Below are positions 44,695 to 53,073 of a stretch of DNA of 53,151 nucleotides, one piece after another. Where the stretch lies: positions 1 through 53,151 of the forward strand of contig CAYZOJ010000004.1 in assembly GCA_964480195.1 (NCBI GenBank). Direction: 5' to 3'. Below the pieces are notes generated by a model, which made no database searches, was not told where the DNA came from, and saw only the letters and a program-made list of their open reading frames with translations. Each line of letters starts with the position of its first letter. Positions within the stretch are counted from its first letter, which is position 1. Both the position numbers and the translations under genes were made by a program. Source of the DNA: Stercoripulliclostridium_A sp964480195. Its GTDB lineage: Bacteria; Bacillota; Clostridia; Christensenellales; DTU072.

Positions 44695-45938
44695 AACACA
44701 CCTGCGTTAAATGCGCCGATAATAATAGATAACAGTACGAAAACAGTAAATCCCACACCGGCACATGCGGATACGGGTAATAATAAATTCTGCCCGGTAA
44801 CATACAAAAGGTCTGTAACCTTTTTGTCGGTAATCGGTTCCAAAAATCCTGCAAGCAACTTAAGCGATAGCGAATATAGTACCGTTTTAATAATCGGGAC
44901 GAGCATCGTACCCAGCATCACCAAAAACAACGCAAGCCCTACCGCGTTTTTGATTAATACGGCGCCGGCGCAAACGATGTCAAATCCTTCCGAGAGATAT
45001 CCTCCTAAAATCGGTATGTAACTCGAAAGCGCGAACTTAGCCGATTTTATACTGACCGTATCAATACTTGCTCCGACCAAACCTTGCACGGACAACAGAG
45101 TCGTTATCAATGAAAACATTATTCCGAGCGTCCAACTGCCTACGGATTTAAGTGCCTTAGACAGCTTATCCAGTTTAATATTGTCGCTCATATTTCCTAC
45201 AATCGTAAATACGGTTACTGCGTAAAAAAGAGGCAAAATAAACGAAACGACCGTTTTTACTTCAATTCCGCACAGTAAGGTTACGGCGGGCTCTATAAAA
45301 CCGATTGCGGAACTCCCGCCTATTGCGGTAATTACAGTGACGAATACGGGCGCCCCCGCTTCGATTATGTTTGAAATTGAGTTTATAACCGATTTGATTT
45401 CGATCATCAGATTACTTACCGTTATCGCGACGGTAACGGCGATTCCTCCGTATACCGACCAATATACAAGCTGTTTCGTACTTTCTTTTTTGAAACCCGA
45501 CGTCAGTTGTCCGCTCATTCCGTAAAAAATTGCGAGAATAGCAATACCCGTAAGCGATACAGCAGTCGTTGCAAATTGTTTTGTAAGAGAGTTAATAAGA
45601 TACTCGATAATTTGTGTCGAGTTTAGATTGATATTTCCGTCAAGTATGCCTTTAAGCAACGCTTTTAAGTTACCGCCGAGAGAAGTTTTTAAGTCCGAGT
45701 CCAATGCGTCGAAATATTCTTCGAGTTCGTCCGTCGAAAGTTCCGTGAGAGCTTTGTTTATTTCTTCTTCGAGTTCTTTTTCTGTTTCGTCGGCGGCATA
45801 AGCCGTTTTGTCTGTCGGCGAATGCGGATGAAAAACCGCAATTATCGAAACGACACAAAACAGAATAGCTATTGTAAGATACTTGCGACGGAGGCTATTA
45901 CTCCGGAAATAATCGGCAATGCAAGTGCCATAATACAT
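44691..45938 (-). CDS. spoIIIAE: Stage III sporulation protein AE
   Basis: Large polytopic membrane protein of the SpoIIIA complex. I place the start at 45938 (415 residues), where GGAGG lies 6 nt upstream; the frame is open to 45995 without such a signal. This start is inside spoIIIAD, giving a 70-base overlap. An N-terminal hydrophobic signal-like segment is followed by an acidic helical stretch and several membrane segments. Thought to contribute the membrane pore or exporter part; not proven. Confidence 0.88.
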   Translation of the reverse strand: MYYGTCIADYFRSNSLRRKYLTIAILFCVVSIIAVFHPHSPTDKTAYAADETEKELEEEINKALTELSTDELEEYFDALDSDLKTSLGGNLKALLKGILDGNINLNSTQIIEYLINSLTKQFATTAVSLTGIAILAIFYGMSGQLTSGFKKESTKQLVYWSVYGGIAVTVAITVSNLMIEIKSVINSISNIIEAGAPVFVTVITAIGGSSAIGFIEPAVTLLCGIEVKTVVSFILPLFYAVTVFTIVGNMSDNIKLDKLSKALKSVGSWTLGIMFSLITTLLSVQGLVGASIDTVSIKSAKFALSSYIPILGGYLSEGFDIVCAGAVLIKNAVGLALFLVMLGTMLVPIIKTVLYSLSLKLLAGFLEPITDKKVTDLLYVTGQNLLLPVSACAGVGFTVFVLLSIIIGAFNAGVL

Positions 45939-46255
45939 ATTTTGCCTCCGAAAAGTATTTTTTTTGCAATCGACGGTGAACCGAAATCTTCGCAAACATT
46001 TGCGGCGAACTCGGCTATGTAGCCTATTCCGATTATTTTAATTACCGTTTTTATAATTGTATTGTCGAGGTTAGCAAGCTCTGCAAGTCGCATATACTCG
46101 TCCAAAATCCCGGTAAATTCATCTATAAGCGAAACAATGATGATAACTCCGGTAACGGTAGCCGCTATGCCCGCGAGAGAAGGTTTGACTTCTTTAAGCA
46201 CTGCCGAACATATCAATCCGAGCATAGCAATGCCGATGATTTTAACTATGCTCAT
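45869..46255 (-). CDS. spoIIIAD: Stage III sporulation protein AD
   Basis: 128-residue membrane protein with three or four hydrophobic helices, related to SpoIIIAC, of unknown biochemical role within the complex. Overlaps spoIIIAC by ATGA and has spoIIIAE starting within its 3' end. Confidence 0.9.
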   Translation of the reverse strand: MSIVKIIGIAMLGLICSAVLKEVKPSLAGIAATVTGVIIIVSLIDEFTGILDEYMRLAELANLDNTIIKTVIKIIGIGYIAEFAANVCEDFGSPSIAKKILFGGKICIMALALPIISGVIASVASILQ

Positions 46256-46455
46256 CCGTATAAATTAAAAAGAGATTGTACGGTGCCGAGTAAATCCGAC
46301 ACCATATTGATTACCATAACCAGCACGACTATCAATGCCGTTAATGTTACGAACGTTCCGAGCTCTTTTTTGTCGCTTTTATCAAGAATTGTATTTATAA
46401 CGGCGCTCAATATACCGACGCCGGCGATTTTAAGCAAAGTTTCTATTCCCGTCAT
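46252..46455 (-). CDS. spoIIIAC: Stage III sporulation protein AC
   Basis: 67-residue protein with two membrane helices, typical length for the family. Overlaps spoIIIAB by ATGA. Confidence 0.9.
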   Translation of the reverse strand: MTGIETLLKIAGVGILSAVINTILDKSDKKELGTFVTLTALIVVLVMVINMVSDLLGTVQSLFNLYG

Positions 46456-46934
46456 ATAACGATTATCAGCAAGCCGACCCCTATCAGGATGAATAACTTT
46501 CTGACAAGTTCCCCCTTTTGAGTTTTTTCTTTTACCGCCGTATCTTTAATTACAACGGCTTTTGCATATGCGTTTTTAATAACGTTACGGCGAGTTTCGT
46601 AATCGCTTCGAGCAAGCGCGTCCAAAAACTCCTGTACATCCGTAACGGCTTGTTTTGATAATGTTTTGCATTCAAACAGAACATTTCCTGTGTTTTCTAT
46701 TACTTCTGCACATTCCTGTAACGCCGATTTGAGCGAGTCTGTTCGAGCTTCGAATTTGCGCATTAAATCACATATGCCCGTTTTCATAAACTCCGTTTCG
46801 CGTTCCGCATATTCAACGAACGTTAAGTAGTCTTCGGCGACGGCGAGTCGTGTCTTGTAGTATTTTTCTATTTGATAGCCGACGTATGCAAACGCCAACA
46901 CTATTACCGAGCCGAGGATAAACTTTAATATCAT
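46452..46934 (-). CDS. spoIIIAB: Stage III sporulation protein AB
   Basis: 160 residues with hydrophobic segments at both ends (about 3-21 and 143-160) around a helical core. Resembles the GspF-like component proposed to work with the SpoIIIAA ATPase. Overlaps spoIIIAA by ATGA. Confidence 0.9.
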   Translation of the reverse strand: MILKFILGSVIVLAFAYVGYQIEKYYKTRLAVAEDYLTFVEYAERETEFMKTGICDLMRKFEARTDSLKSALQECAEVIENTGNVLFECKTLSKQAVTDVQEFLDALARSDYETRRNVIKNAYAKAVVIKDTAVKEKTQKGELVRKLFILIGVGLLIIVI

Positions 46935-47752
46935 AACTTCACAATGGATTTTATGCTTCCGACGGCGGGGTTATTACTTAGTGTTACCGCATAGTCGAAA
47001 TGCTCTTTTATATCGTTAAAAGTTTTGTTGTCGAGGCTGTCGATATTTTTAATATGTGCGCTGGCTATAAGTTTTACGCCCGCCGATTTAAGTTCGGCTA
47101 TTGCAGGCAAATCTCTTTTGAAATATATCTCGTCGAATATGACGACCTCGGGCGACATCGCACGCAAAATACCTTCCGCAACGACATTTTTTGGTGCACA
47201 CGACATTACGTCGAGATATTCGCCGAACGTATAACGCGGAGAAAACAGTTCTCCGCGTTCGTCAATCAACATCGTATCGTATTTTGAGGACGAAATCCGA
47301 GCTAAATCCCTTATATATGTTGTTTTACCGCATAAAGGCGGAGAAATGATTAAAATCCCCTTAGAGCTCTCCAACAATCTCTTTAACGGTTCCGCACAGC
47401 CTTTTATTTCGTGCGGAATGCGTATATTCAGCGATGACACGTCTTTAATTGTGGACACTCGTTCGGCGTTCATAACTACGGTTCCGGACAAGCCGATTCG
47501 TATACCGTCGAACGAAACATATCCCATTTTAATTTCGTCCTGATACGCGTATAACGAGTTTTTGGTAGCACGTGCAAGTATTGATTTAATATCTTCAGAA
47601 GAGATAACGGTTTTGCAAATTTTTCGTGAATTTCTGTTTTTTATCGTCAAATGGCGTGAGTTTCTGACGGAGATTTCGGTTATCTCGGATTCGGGAAATC
47701 CGCACGTAGTTACGTCTGAATATAGTTTACTACCGAGTAAGTATTCCAGCAT
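46931..47752 (-). CDS. spoIIIAA: Stage III sporulation protein AA, secretion-type ATPase
   Basis: 273-residue AAA/VirB11-like ATPase powering the SpoIIIA channel. Walker A is PPLCGKTT (138-145), followed by LIDERGE and Walker B VVIFDEIYF. First gene of the operon. There is no Shine-Dalgarno at the ATG. The expected sigma-E promoter is not clear: CGTAAAAT lies 5 nt upstream of the ATG as a weak -10 candidate, and the efp terminator tail takes up the -35 region. Confidence 0.93.
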   Translation of the reverse strand: MLEYLLGSKLYSDVTTCGFPESEITEISVRNSRHLTIKNRNSRKICKTVISSEDIKSILARATKNSLYAYQDEIKMGYVSFDGIRIGLSGTVVMNAERVSTIKDVSSLNIRIPHEIKGCAEPLKRLLESSKGILIISPPLCGKTTYIRDLARISSSKYDTMLIDERGELFSPRYTFGEYLDVMSCAPKNVVAEGILRAMSPEVVIFDEIYFKRDLPAIAELKSAGVKLIASAHIKNIDSLDNKTFNDIKEHFDYAVTLSNNPAVGSIKSIVKL

Positions 47753-47776
47753 AATAGATTTTACGCCGAGAAACGT

Positions 47777-47806
47777 AAAAAAATAACGGCGACTTGCGTC
47801 GCCGTT
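47777..47806 (-). terminator. Terminator of pepP-efp
   Basis: Nine-base arms (47785-47793 and 47798-47806) are exact reverse complements around a 4-base loop, followed on the minus strand by A and seven T. It isolates the vegetative efp message from the spoIIIA operon. Confidence 0.9.
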
Positions 47807-47826
47807 CGTTGATATAACTTTAATAA

Positions 47827-48393
47827 TTAGTTGGCTCTCGACATATATTCGCCCGTACGGGTGTCTACACGAATCATTTCGCCTTCTTCGATGAAGAGCG
47901 GGACTTGGATTACGTATCCGGTTTCGAGCGTTGCGCCCTTACTGCCGGGTTGTGCCGTTGCGCCGGGGATACCGGGATCGCAATGTGCTATTTGGAGAAC
48001 TACAAAGTTTTCCGGTTCGACGGAGAACGGAGAACCCTTGTAGAAAGCTACGTCGACAAGACTGCCTTCTTTAATGAAGTGCAAAGCGTCCTCGACCAAG
48101 TCGTGATTCATAGGAATCATGTCATAGGTTTCGTTATCCATAAAGTAGTAAAGATCTCCGTCATTGTAGCTGTAGGACATCTTTTTGCGCTCGATGTATG
48201 CGAGCTCGAATTTTTCGCTCGGGTTAAAGGTTCTTTCGAGAACGCTTCCGGTCATAACGTTACGCATTTTTACGCGAACGAAAGCCGCGCCCTTACCGGG
48301 TTTGACGTGTTGGAAGTCTACTACTACCTGTACGGTGTTGTCGAGTTCGAAAGTATCGCCTTTCCTCAAATCGCCTGCTAATCTGTTTGCCAT
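47827..48393 (-). CDS. efp: Translation elongation factor P
   Basis: Rescues ribosomes stalled on polyproline. 188 residues, three beta-barrel domains. The tip lysine is K34 in KPGKG. No epmA/epmB modification genes are in view. GGAGG precedes the ATG, 16 bases after pepP. The pepP-efp-spoIIIA order matches Bacillus. Confidence 0.97.
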   Translation of the reverse strand: MANRLAGDLRKGDTFELDNTVQVVVDFQHVKPGKGAAFVRVKMRNVMTGSVLERTFNPSEKFELAYIERKKMSYSYNDGDLYYFMDNETYDMIPMNHDLVEDALHFIKEGSLVDVAFYKGSPFSVEPENFVVLQIAHCDPGIPGATAQPGSKGATLETGYVIQVPLFIEEGEMIRVDTRTGEYMSRAN

Positions 48394-48409
48394 ATGTACC
48401 TCCGATTAT

Positions 48410-49453
48410 TTACTTTACTATTATTAAATGTTTAGGGGATTTTGTCAAGTTATCCACCCTATTTTTTCTAAAAACTACGATATCTTCTATGCGAACACCG
48501 AATTTTCCCTCGATATACGCTCCGGGTTCCACGCTTGTGACGGCGCCGACGGGTATTTTTACTTCGCTACGAGGGCTCAAATTAGGTGCCTCGTGAATAT
48601 CGACACCTAAGGAATGTCCGAGCGAATGCGTGAAATATTTGCCGTAACCGCGTTCTTCGAGGACGTTACGGGCGATAGCGTCGCCGTCTTTTCCGATTAT
48701 TCCCGCGTGTAATTCGTTTATAGCACGAGTTTGAGCTTCGAGAACGGCATTATAAAGGTCTATGTATTCGTCAGAGGCGGAACCTACGGCGAAGCTACGC
48801 GTCATATCCGAACAATATCCCGCATATTTTGCGCCGAAATCTACTGTCACGCAGTCGTTTTCTTGAAGAACGTTGTTCGACGGATGTGCGTGTGGTCTTG
48901 AAGTGTTTTTGCCGAATGCGACGATGGTATCGAATGCCAGAGTGCAACCCGACGCATATATTTCCGCATTCATAAAGGATGCGACTTCGAGTTCGGTCAT
49001 TCCGGGTTTGATATGGGCAAGGAGCTTTTCAAAAACCATATCGGTAACGGCTTGCGCTTTTTTAATCGTTTCGACCTCGTGTTTGCTCTTAACCGAGCGC
49101 GCTTTTAGAATAATGCTTTCGGCTTTTTTTAGTTTGAACTTGTATTCTCCTTTGCGCAGATTGTCATAATCCTTATGGAGAATATGGTTTTCCTCGTATC
49201 CGAGCGACACCACTCCGAGATCTTTTGCGATGTTTTTGGCAGTTTCGAGATAGCTTAGCGATCCGCAATCCACGACTTCGAAATCTGTTAAAAGCGCTTT
49301 TGCCTCTTCGATTATACGTTTATCGGAAATGTAATACTTCTTTTCGGCGGTTATTAAAATAACCGCGTCATCGTTGGCGTATTCGGTGTAATAAAATAAA
49401 TTCGACGGCGTTAAAATAACGAGGGCGTCGATTCCTCTTGCTAACTTTTTCAT
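48410..49453 (-). CDS. pepP: Xaa-Pro aminopeptidase (M24 family)
   Basis: Dimetal peptidase that removes a residue before proline. 347 residues: N-terminal creatinase-like domain, then the pita-bread fold with metal ligands D205, D216, H280, E309 and E323. The start at 49453 has no Shine-Dalgarno; a perfect consensus sigma-A promoter ends 6 nt before it, the clearest leaderless candidate in the window. Cotranscribed with efp. Confidence 0.94.
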   Translation of the reverse strand: MKKLARGIDALVILTPSNLFYYTEYANDDAVILITAEKKYYISDKRIIEEAKALLTDFEVVDCGSLSYLETAKNIAKDLGVVSLGYEENHILHKDYDNLRKGEYKFKLKKAESIILKARSVKSKHEVETIKKAQAVTDMVFEKLLAHIKPGMTELEVASFMNAEIYASGCTLAFDTIVAFGKNTSRPHAHPSNNVLQENDCVTVDFGAKYAGYCSDMTRSFAVGSASDEYIDLYNAVLEAQTRAINELHAGIIGKDGDAIARNVLEERGYGKYFTHSLGHSLGVDIHEAPNLSPRSEVKIPVGAVTSVEPGAYIEGKFGVRIEDIVVFRKNRVDNLTKSPKHLIIVK

Positions 49454-49459
49454 ATTTCA

Positions 49460-49488
49460 ATTATAGTAACTGTAAGAGAGATTGTCAA
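49460..49488 (-). promoter_or_regulatory. Consensus sigma-A promoter of pepP-efp
   Basis: Minus-strand TTGACA (49488-49483), 17 bp, TATAAT (49465-49460): every base matches consensus. Then 6 nt to the pepP ATG. Confidence 0.9.
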
Positions 49489-49538
49489 TAAAAAAGTTGT
49501 CGCTATTTCCATTAAGAGACTCTATACTAAATCGTAAG

Positions 49539-49565
49539 ACGCAACCGCATAATGTGCGATTGCGT
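49539..49565 (-). terminator. Likely terminator of the spoIIA-spoVA operon
   Basis: Eleven-base arms with one G-T wobble (49539-49549 and 49555-49565) close a 5-base loop, 10 bases after spoVAE. The following T tract is weak. Confidence 0.55.
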
Positions 49566-49574
49566 TTATTTGGG

Positions 49575-49940
49575 TTATTTACTTTTAGGCGTAGCTATCA
49601 GCCCTACAATAAAACTGATAAAAATTACTCCCGCAATTCCCGCGCCTACGGCTTCTATACCACCGGTTACCGCACCGAGCAGTCCGTTCTGTAACGTACC
49701 TTGTATAGCGCCTTTTGCGAGATTGCTTCCGAACCCTATTATAGGCACCGTCGCGCCCGCTTTACCGAATTCTTTAATATATTTGTATACGCCGATAGTT
49801 TCGAGAAAAACCCCAAGCAATAAATAAGACACAAGTATTCTTGCCGACGTTACCTTGGTGCAATTTATAAATATCTGACCGATCAGACAGAACGTACCGC
49901 CTACTAAAAACACTTTAAGATAATCCAGAAAATACGTCAT
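49575..49940 (-). CDS. spoVAE: Stage V sporulation protein AE
   Basis: 121-residue membrane protein related to SpoVAC, with four hydrophobic helices and the GFGSNLAKGAIQG segment. Part of the spore inner-membrane channel for dipicolinic acid. GGGAG lies about 8 nt upstream of the ATG. Starts 5 bases after spoVAD. Confidence 0.92.
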   Translation of the reverse strand: MTYFLDYLKVFLVGGTFCLIGQIFINCTKVTSARILVSYLLLGVFLETIGVYKYIKEFGKAGATVPIIGFGSNLAKGAIQGTLQNGLLGAVTGGIEAVGAGIAGVIFISFIVGLIATPKSK

Positions 49941-49945
49941 TTAGT

Positions 49946-50944
49946 TCACTCCCTCACAAAACTTACAGCGTGTGCGATTCCGGGTATGCTTTCACCCTGC
50001 AAAGAACTTGTTTTGGATACCAACGCGCCCGTAGGTATAAGCAAAACTCGTTTAAGTTCGCCCGCTACCATTTTCTTATAGATATAACCGTTGAATACGG
50101 AACTCGAACAAGCGGCACCGCTACCTCCTTGACCTACGTCTTGAGCCATACGATTAAACAGTAATATTCCGCAATCGGAATAATTGCGTCCCAAGTCGAT
50201 ATTTTTATCTTTCATCAACAGAATAAGCAAACGATGCCCCGCTTCCCCGAGATCTCCGGTTGCGATTAAATCGTAATAATCGACATCCCTCCCCGTTCCT
50301 TCCAGATGGGCGAGCAAAGTTTCACGGGCGGCGGGTGCCATTGCAGCTCCCATGTCATTTGCATCCGTAACGCCGTAATCTACAACGCGACCTATCGTCG
50401 CGCAATCTATTCTGACGCAACCTTTTTTGCGATTAAGCATAGTTGCGCCGACCCCCGTGGCGGTCCATTGCGATAACGGAGTGCGCTGATTGCCGAGCTC
50501 CAACGGAAAACGATATTGTCTTTCAGCAGTACAAAAATGACTTGAAGTAGAACATATTATACGGTCGAAATGTTCTGTATCCAGCAAATTGGATCCCATA
50601 ATCAAGCTTTCGGCAAACGTTGCACAAGCGTTGTAAACACCCATATACGGGATGTCGAATTCACGCATTGTAAAATTACAACCGGATATTTCATCAAGCA
50701 AATCTCCGCATATACACAAGTCAACGTCTTTGTCGGATAGTCTATTTTTGTTGAGTAATAGTTTTAACGCAGAAATATGGAGTCGCGTTTCTGCCCTTTC
50801 GTGACTTTTTTGCCCTAAAAGGTCGTCTTTAACGGTTTTATCGAAATATTTGGCAATCGGTCCTTCGGCCTCTTTAGGACCTACAATCGTTGCGGTATCT
50901 TCAATTAAAATCGGATTTTTGAAAAAGATCGTATGGTTTTTCAT
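49946..50944 (-). CDS. spoVAD: Stage V sporulation protein AD
   Basis: Thiolase-fold protein that binds dipicolinic acid in the SpoVA channel complex. 332 residues with C107 in YNACATFAESL, the position equivalent to the thiolase cysteine. Start at 50944, sharing one base with the spoVAC stop (TAATG) and preceded by GAGGAG; a longer frame to 51049 lies within spoVAC. Confidence 0.93.
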   Translation of the reverse strand: MKNHTIFFKNPILIEDTATIVGPKEAEGPIAKYFDKTVKDDLLGQKSHERAETRLHISALKLLLNKNRLSDKDVDLCICGDLLDEISGCNFTMREFDIPYMGVYNACATFAESLIMGSNLLDTEHFDRIICSTSSHFCTAERQYRFPLELGNQRTPLSQWTATGVGATMLNRKKGCVRIDCATIGRVVDYGVTDANDMGAAMAPAARETLLAHLEGTGRDVDYYDLIATGDLGEAGHRLLILLMKDKNIDLGRNYSDCGILLFNRMAQDVGQGGSGAACSSSVFNGYIYKKMVAGELKRVLLIPTGALVSKTSSLQGESIPGIAHAVSFVRE

Positions 50945-51399
50945 TAGATAAACGCTCCTCTGAAAATCAATACGATTATTCCTACGACGATCGAAGAACT
51001 TATTCCGAACACAATTACAGGTCCTGCAACGGTAAACATATTGGCACACAATCCGAGAATTACACCTTCTCTTTTATGCTCTATTGCCGGGGATACGACG
51101 GAATTTGCAAATCCCGTAATCGGTACGATGGAACCTGCGCCCGCATACGCACCGATTTTATCGTAAATCCCGAAACCGGTTAGAATTGCCGTAATCAAAA
51201 TTAAAGTAACTGTCGTCAATGATGCGACGTCGTTTTCAGAAAGTGTTTTGAACAACGCGGAATAAGCATCGTTAATGCCTTGACCGATACAGCAGATAAA
51301 ACCACCTACCCAAAACGCTCTGAACATCGTCAACAAGTGTTTGGATTTAGGCATTTTCTCTTTAACGAGTTTAAGATAGGTATCGTTAGGCTCGTTCAT
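50944..51399 (-). CDS. spoVAC: Stage V sporulation protein AC
   Basis: 151-residue membrane protein with about four helices and the GSIVPITGFANSVVSPAIE region. Bacillus SpoVAC behaves as a mechanosensitive channel in germination and DPA uptake. GGAGG lies 13 nt upstream within the preceding small ORF. Confidence 0.93.
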   Translation of the reverse strand: MNEPNDTYLKLVKEKMPKSKHLLTMFRAFWVGGFICCIGQGINDAYSALFKTLSENDVASLTTVTLILITAILTGFGIYDKIGAYAGAGSIVPITGFANSVVSPAIEHKREGVILGLCANMFTVAGPVIVFGISSSIVVGIIVLIFRGAFI

Positions 51400-51469
51400 C
51401 TTTCTTTGCCTCCTTATCTTTAACGGAAGGCATGTATATTTCGGATTTTTCTTTTCTTACTCTTTTCAC
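51386..51469 (-). CDS. Small ORF between sigF and spoVAC (27 codons)
   Basis: GTG start with AGAGGTGG about 6 nt upstream; ends at TAA inside the first codons of spoVAC. The product is short and very charged (eleven Lys or Arg and seven Asp or Glu in 27 residues). Its 3' end contains the spoVAC ribosome site. I do not recognise it; it may be a coupling leader peptide or a small spore protein. Confidence 0.4.
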   Translation of the reverse strand: MKRVRKEKSEIYMPSVKDKEAKKDERA

Positions 51470-51515
51470 GGAAACCACCTCTAAGTTGATTTTCCGCAAA
51501 ATTGATTTTTTTATA

Positions 51516-52229
51516 CTATGTCAGCGATTCTTTCATTTTTGATAAGATCTTGGCTTCAAGGCGCGAGATTTGTACTTGGCTTACACCGAGCTCTTCGGCA
51601 ACTTCACTTTGCGTTTTATCTCGAAAATATCTTAAAATGATGATTTTCTTCTCTCTTTCGGGCAAATTCGCTATTAAATCTTTAATTAGCGATGTGTCGA
51701 GTGTGTCGTCGAAATCCGTTTTATCCGATATTTTATCGGCAAGCGTCAAGCCCTCTTCCTCGGATTCGGCGTATATGGAAACCGGATATCTCGTGCTGTC
51801 CAAAATAAAAACGAGTTCAGCAGGCTCTAAGCCGAACTTTTCTGCGATATCCTCGATTTTCGGAGATTCTCCGTGTTCACCGCGATATTCGTCAATATAC
51901 TTGTTTACTTCAAGAGCTTTTGCTTTGACGGAGCGCGATACTTTGATAGCACCGTCATCGCGAATAAAGCGTTTGATTTCGCCGGCTATCATCGGCACGG
52001 CGTATGTCGAAAAACGCACCCCGAAGCTGACGTCGAAATTGTTTATGGCTTTTATAAGCCCGAGCGTTCCGAGCTGAACGAGATCGTCATACTCGATTAG
52101 CTTGTTTTTATATCGACGCACAATGCTTTTGATAAGTGGCGTATTTTCCGTTACAAGCACTTCTTTTGCATTCATATCGCCGTTTTGCGCGGCAATTATT
52201 TTTGCGTTTACTTCTTCGGGACTAAGCAT
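51516..52229 (-). CDS. sigF: Forespore sigma factor SigF
   Basis: First forespore-specific sigma factor. 237 residues with regions 2 (YDDLVQLGTLGLIKAINNFD ... RFSTYAVP), 3 and 4 (RYFRDKTQSEVAEELGVSQVQISRLE). The start shares one base with the spoIIAB stop. SigG is the nearest alternative, but the spoIIAB neighbour and spoVA downstream settle it as SigF. Confidence 0.95.
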   Translation of the reverse strand: MLSPEEVNAKIIAAQNGDMNAKEVLVTENTPLIKSIVRRYKNKLIEYDDLVQLGTLGLIKAINNFDVSFGVRFSTYAVPMIAGEIKRFIRDDGAIKVSRSVKAKALEVNKYIDEYRGEHGESPKIEDIAEKFGLEPAELVFILDSTRYPVSIYAESEEEGLTLADKISDKTDFDDTLDTSLIKDLIANLPEREKKIIILRYFRDKTQSEVAEELGVSQVQISRLEAKILSKMKESLT

Positions 52230-52648
52230 TATCGATCTAATTTTTTAGTCATTATCACGGTGGTTCCCTCGTTCGGGTATGATTTCACCTCGAGAGTATC
52301 CATAAAACTTTTCATAATGGTGAACCCGAGCCCGCTACGCTCCTCTTCGCCCTTTGTCGTGTAGAAATCGCGCATTGCTTGGTTTACGTCGTCGATTCCG
52401 ACGCCCGAGTCGGATATGCGTAAATCAAGTATGTTGTTTGCAATTTCGGCATAAACTTCAATTATACCGTCGGGATTGTTTTCATATCCGTGTACGATTG
52501 AGTTAGTCACGGCTTCGCTGACTGCGGTTTTGATGTCGGAAATAACATCCAACGCCGGGTTTTGGCGCGCACAATATGCGCCTATAGTGCTCCTTAAAAA
52601 ACTTTCGTTCGATGCAAGAGCATTTACTTTAATGTATAATGTGTCCAT
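52229..52648 (-). CDS. spoIIAB: Anti-sigma-F factor / kinase SpoIIAB
   Basis: 139-residue GHKL serine kinase that holds SigF inactive and phosphorylates SpoIIAA. The N box has E45 and N49 (SEAVTNS), the G1 box is DSGVGI with D80, and the G2 box is RSGLGFTIM. Two bases separate it from spoIIAA. Confidence 0.96.
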   Translation of the reverse strand: MDTLYIKVNALASNESFLRSTIGAYCARQNPALDVISDIKTAVSEAVTNSIVHGYENNPDGIIEVYAEIANNILDLRISDSGVGIDDVNQAMRDFYTTKGEEERSGLGFTIMKSFMDTLEVKSYPNEGTTVIMTKKLDR

Positions 52649-52650
52649 TC

Positions 52651-52959
52651 TTACCTCTGCAATGTGCTGATAATCGTGTATAATCCGCTAACTTTAAGAA
52701 CTTTATCGGCGATTGCCGACGGTTTATAAAAATATACGGGTACGTTGAACGTCTTAAGAAGCTTGTATCTGCCCATAATAAGACCGACGGCGGTGCTATC
52801 CATAAACGATACGTCGCTTAAATCAAAAACAAACCTCTCGTAACCGCCTCTTTTTATCAAATTATCCGTTGCAACTCGGTACGCAGGTGCGTTTGCGTGG
52901 TCGATATCTCCGGATAGTTTTACCGTAAGAGTTCCGCGTTTCAAGTCGTAATCTAACAT
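52651..52959 (-). CDS. spoIIAA: Anti-anti-sigma factor SpoIIAA
   Basis: 102-residue STAS protein that frees SigF from SpoIIAB when unphosphorylated. The phospho-site reads FMDSTAVG (52-59): where Bacillus has DSSG with the accepting Ser58, this protein has Thr56 followed by Ala. Either T56 or the neighbouring S55 must be the acceptor. AGGAGGGC precedes the ATG. Confidence 0.94.
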   Translation of the reverse strand: MLDYDLKRGTLTVKLSGDIDHANAPAYRVATDNLIKRGGYERFVFDLSDVSFMDSTAVGLIMGRYKLLKTFNVPVYFYKPSAIADKVLKVSGLYTIISTLQR

Positions 52960-52988
52960 ATGCCCTCCTTGGTTTCTTAAATAGTATC

Positions 52989-52997
52989 TTATTCAGC
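52989..52997 (-). promoter_or_regulatory. sigma-H -10 element of the spoIIA operon
   Basis: Minus-strand GCTGAATAA fits the sigma-H -10 consensus RnnGAATww exactly, 30 nt before the spoIIAA ATG. A matching -35 (RnAGGAwww) is not clear. Sigma-H control is the known rule for spoIIA. Confidence 0.5.
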
Positions 52998-53073
52998 AGG
53001 GCGAATTTTAATGATTTATTAACTATATTGTCTTAAAATGGTATAAGAAAATATTGTTAATACTTGTAATTTG

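Noticed and set aside
45938..45995. Long spoIIIAE start at 45995 overlapping spoIIIAD by 127 bases
   Set aside because: No ribosome site there, whereas the ATG at 45938 has GGAGG at 6 nt and keeps the hydrophobic N-terminus.
47753..47790. sigma-E promoter of the spoIIIA operon
   Set aside because: Expected from family knowledge, but no K-H-ATA -35 is present at the right distance and CGTAAAAT is a poor -10 match.
53028..53040. Spo0A box upstream of spoIIA
   Set aside because: TTGTCTTAA differs from TTGTCGAA and has no paired site; not strong enough to claim.
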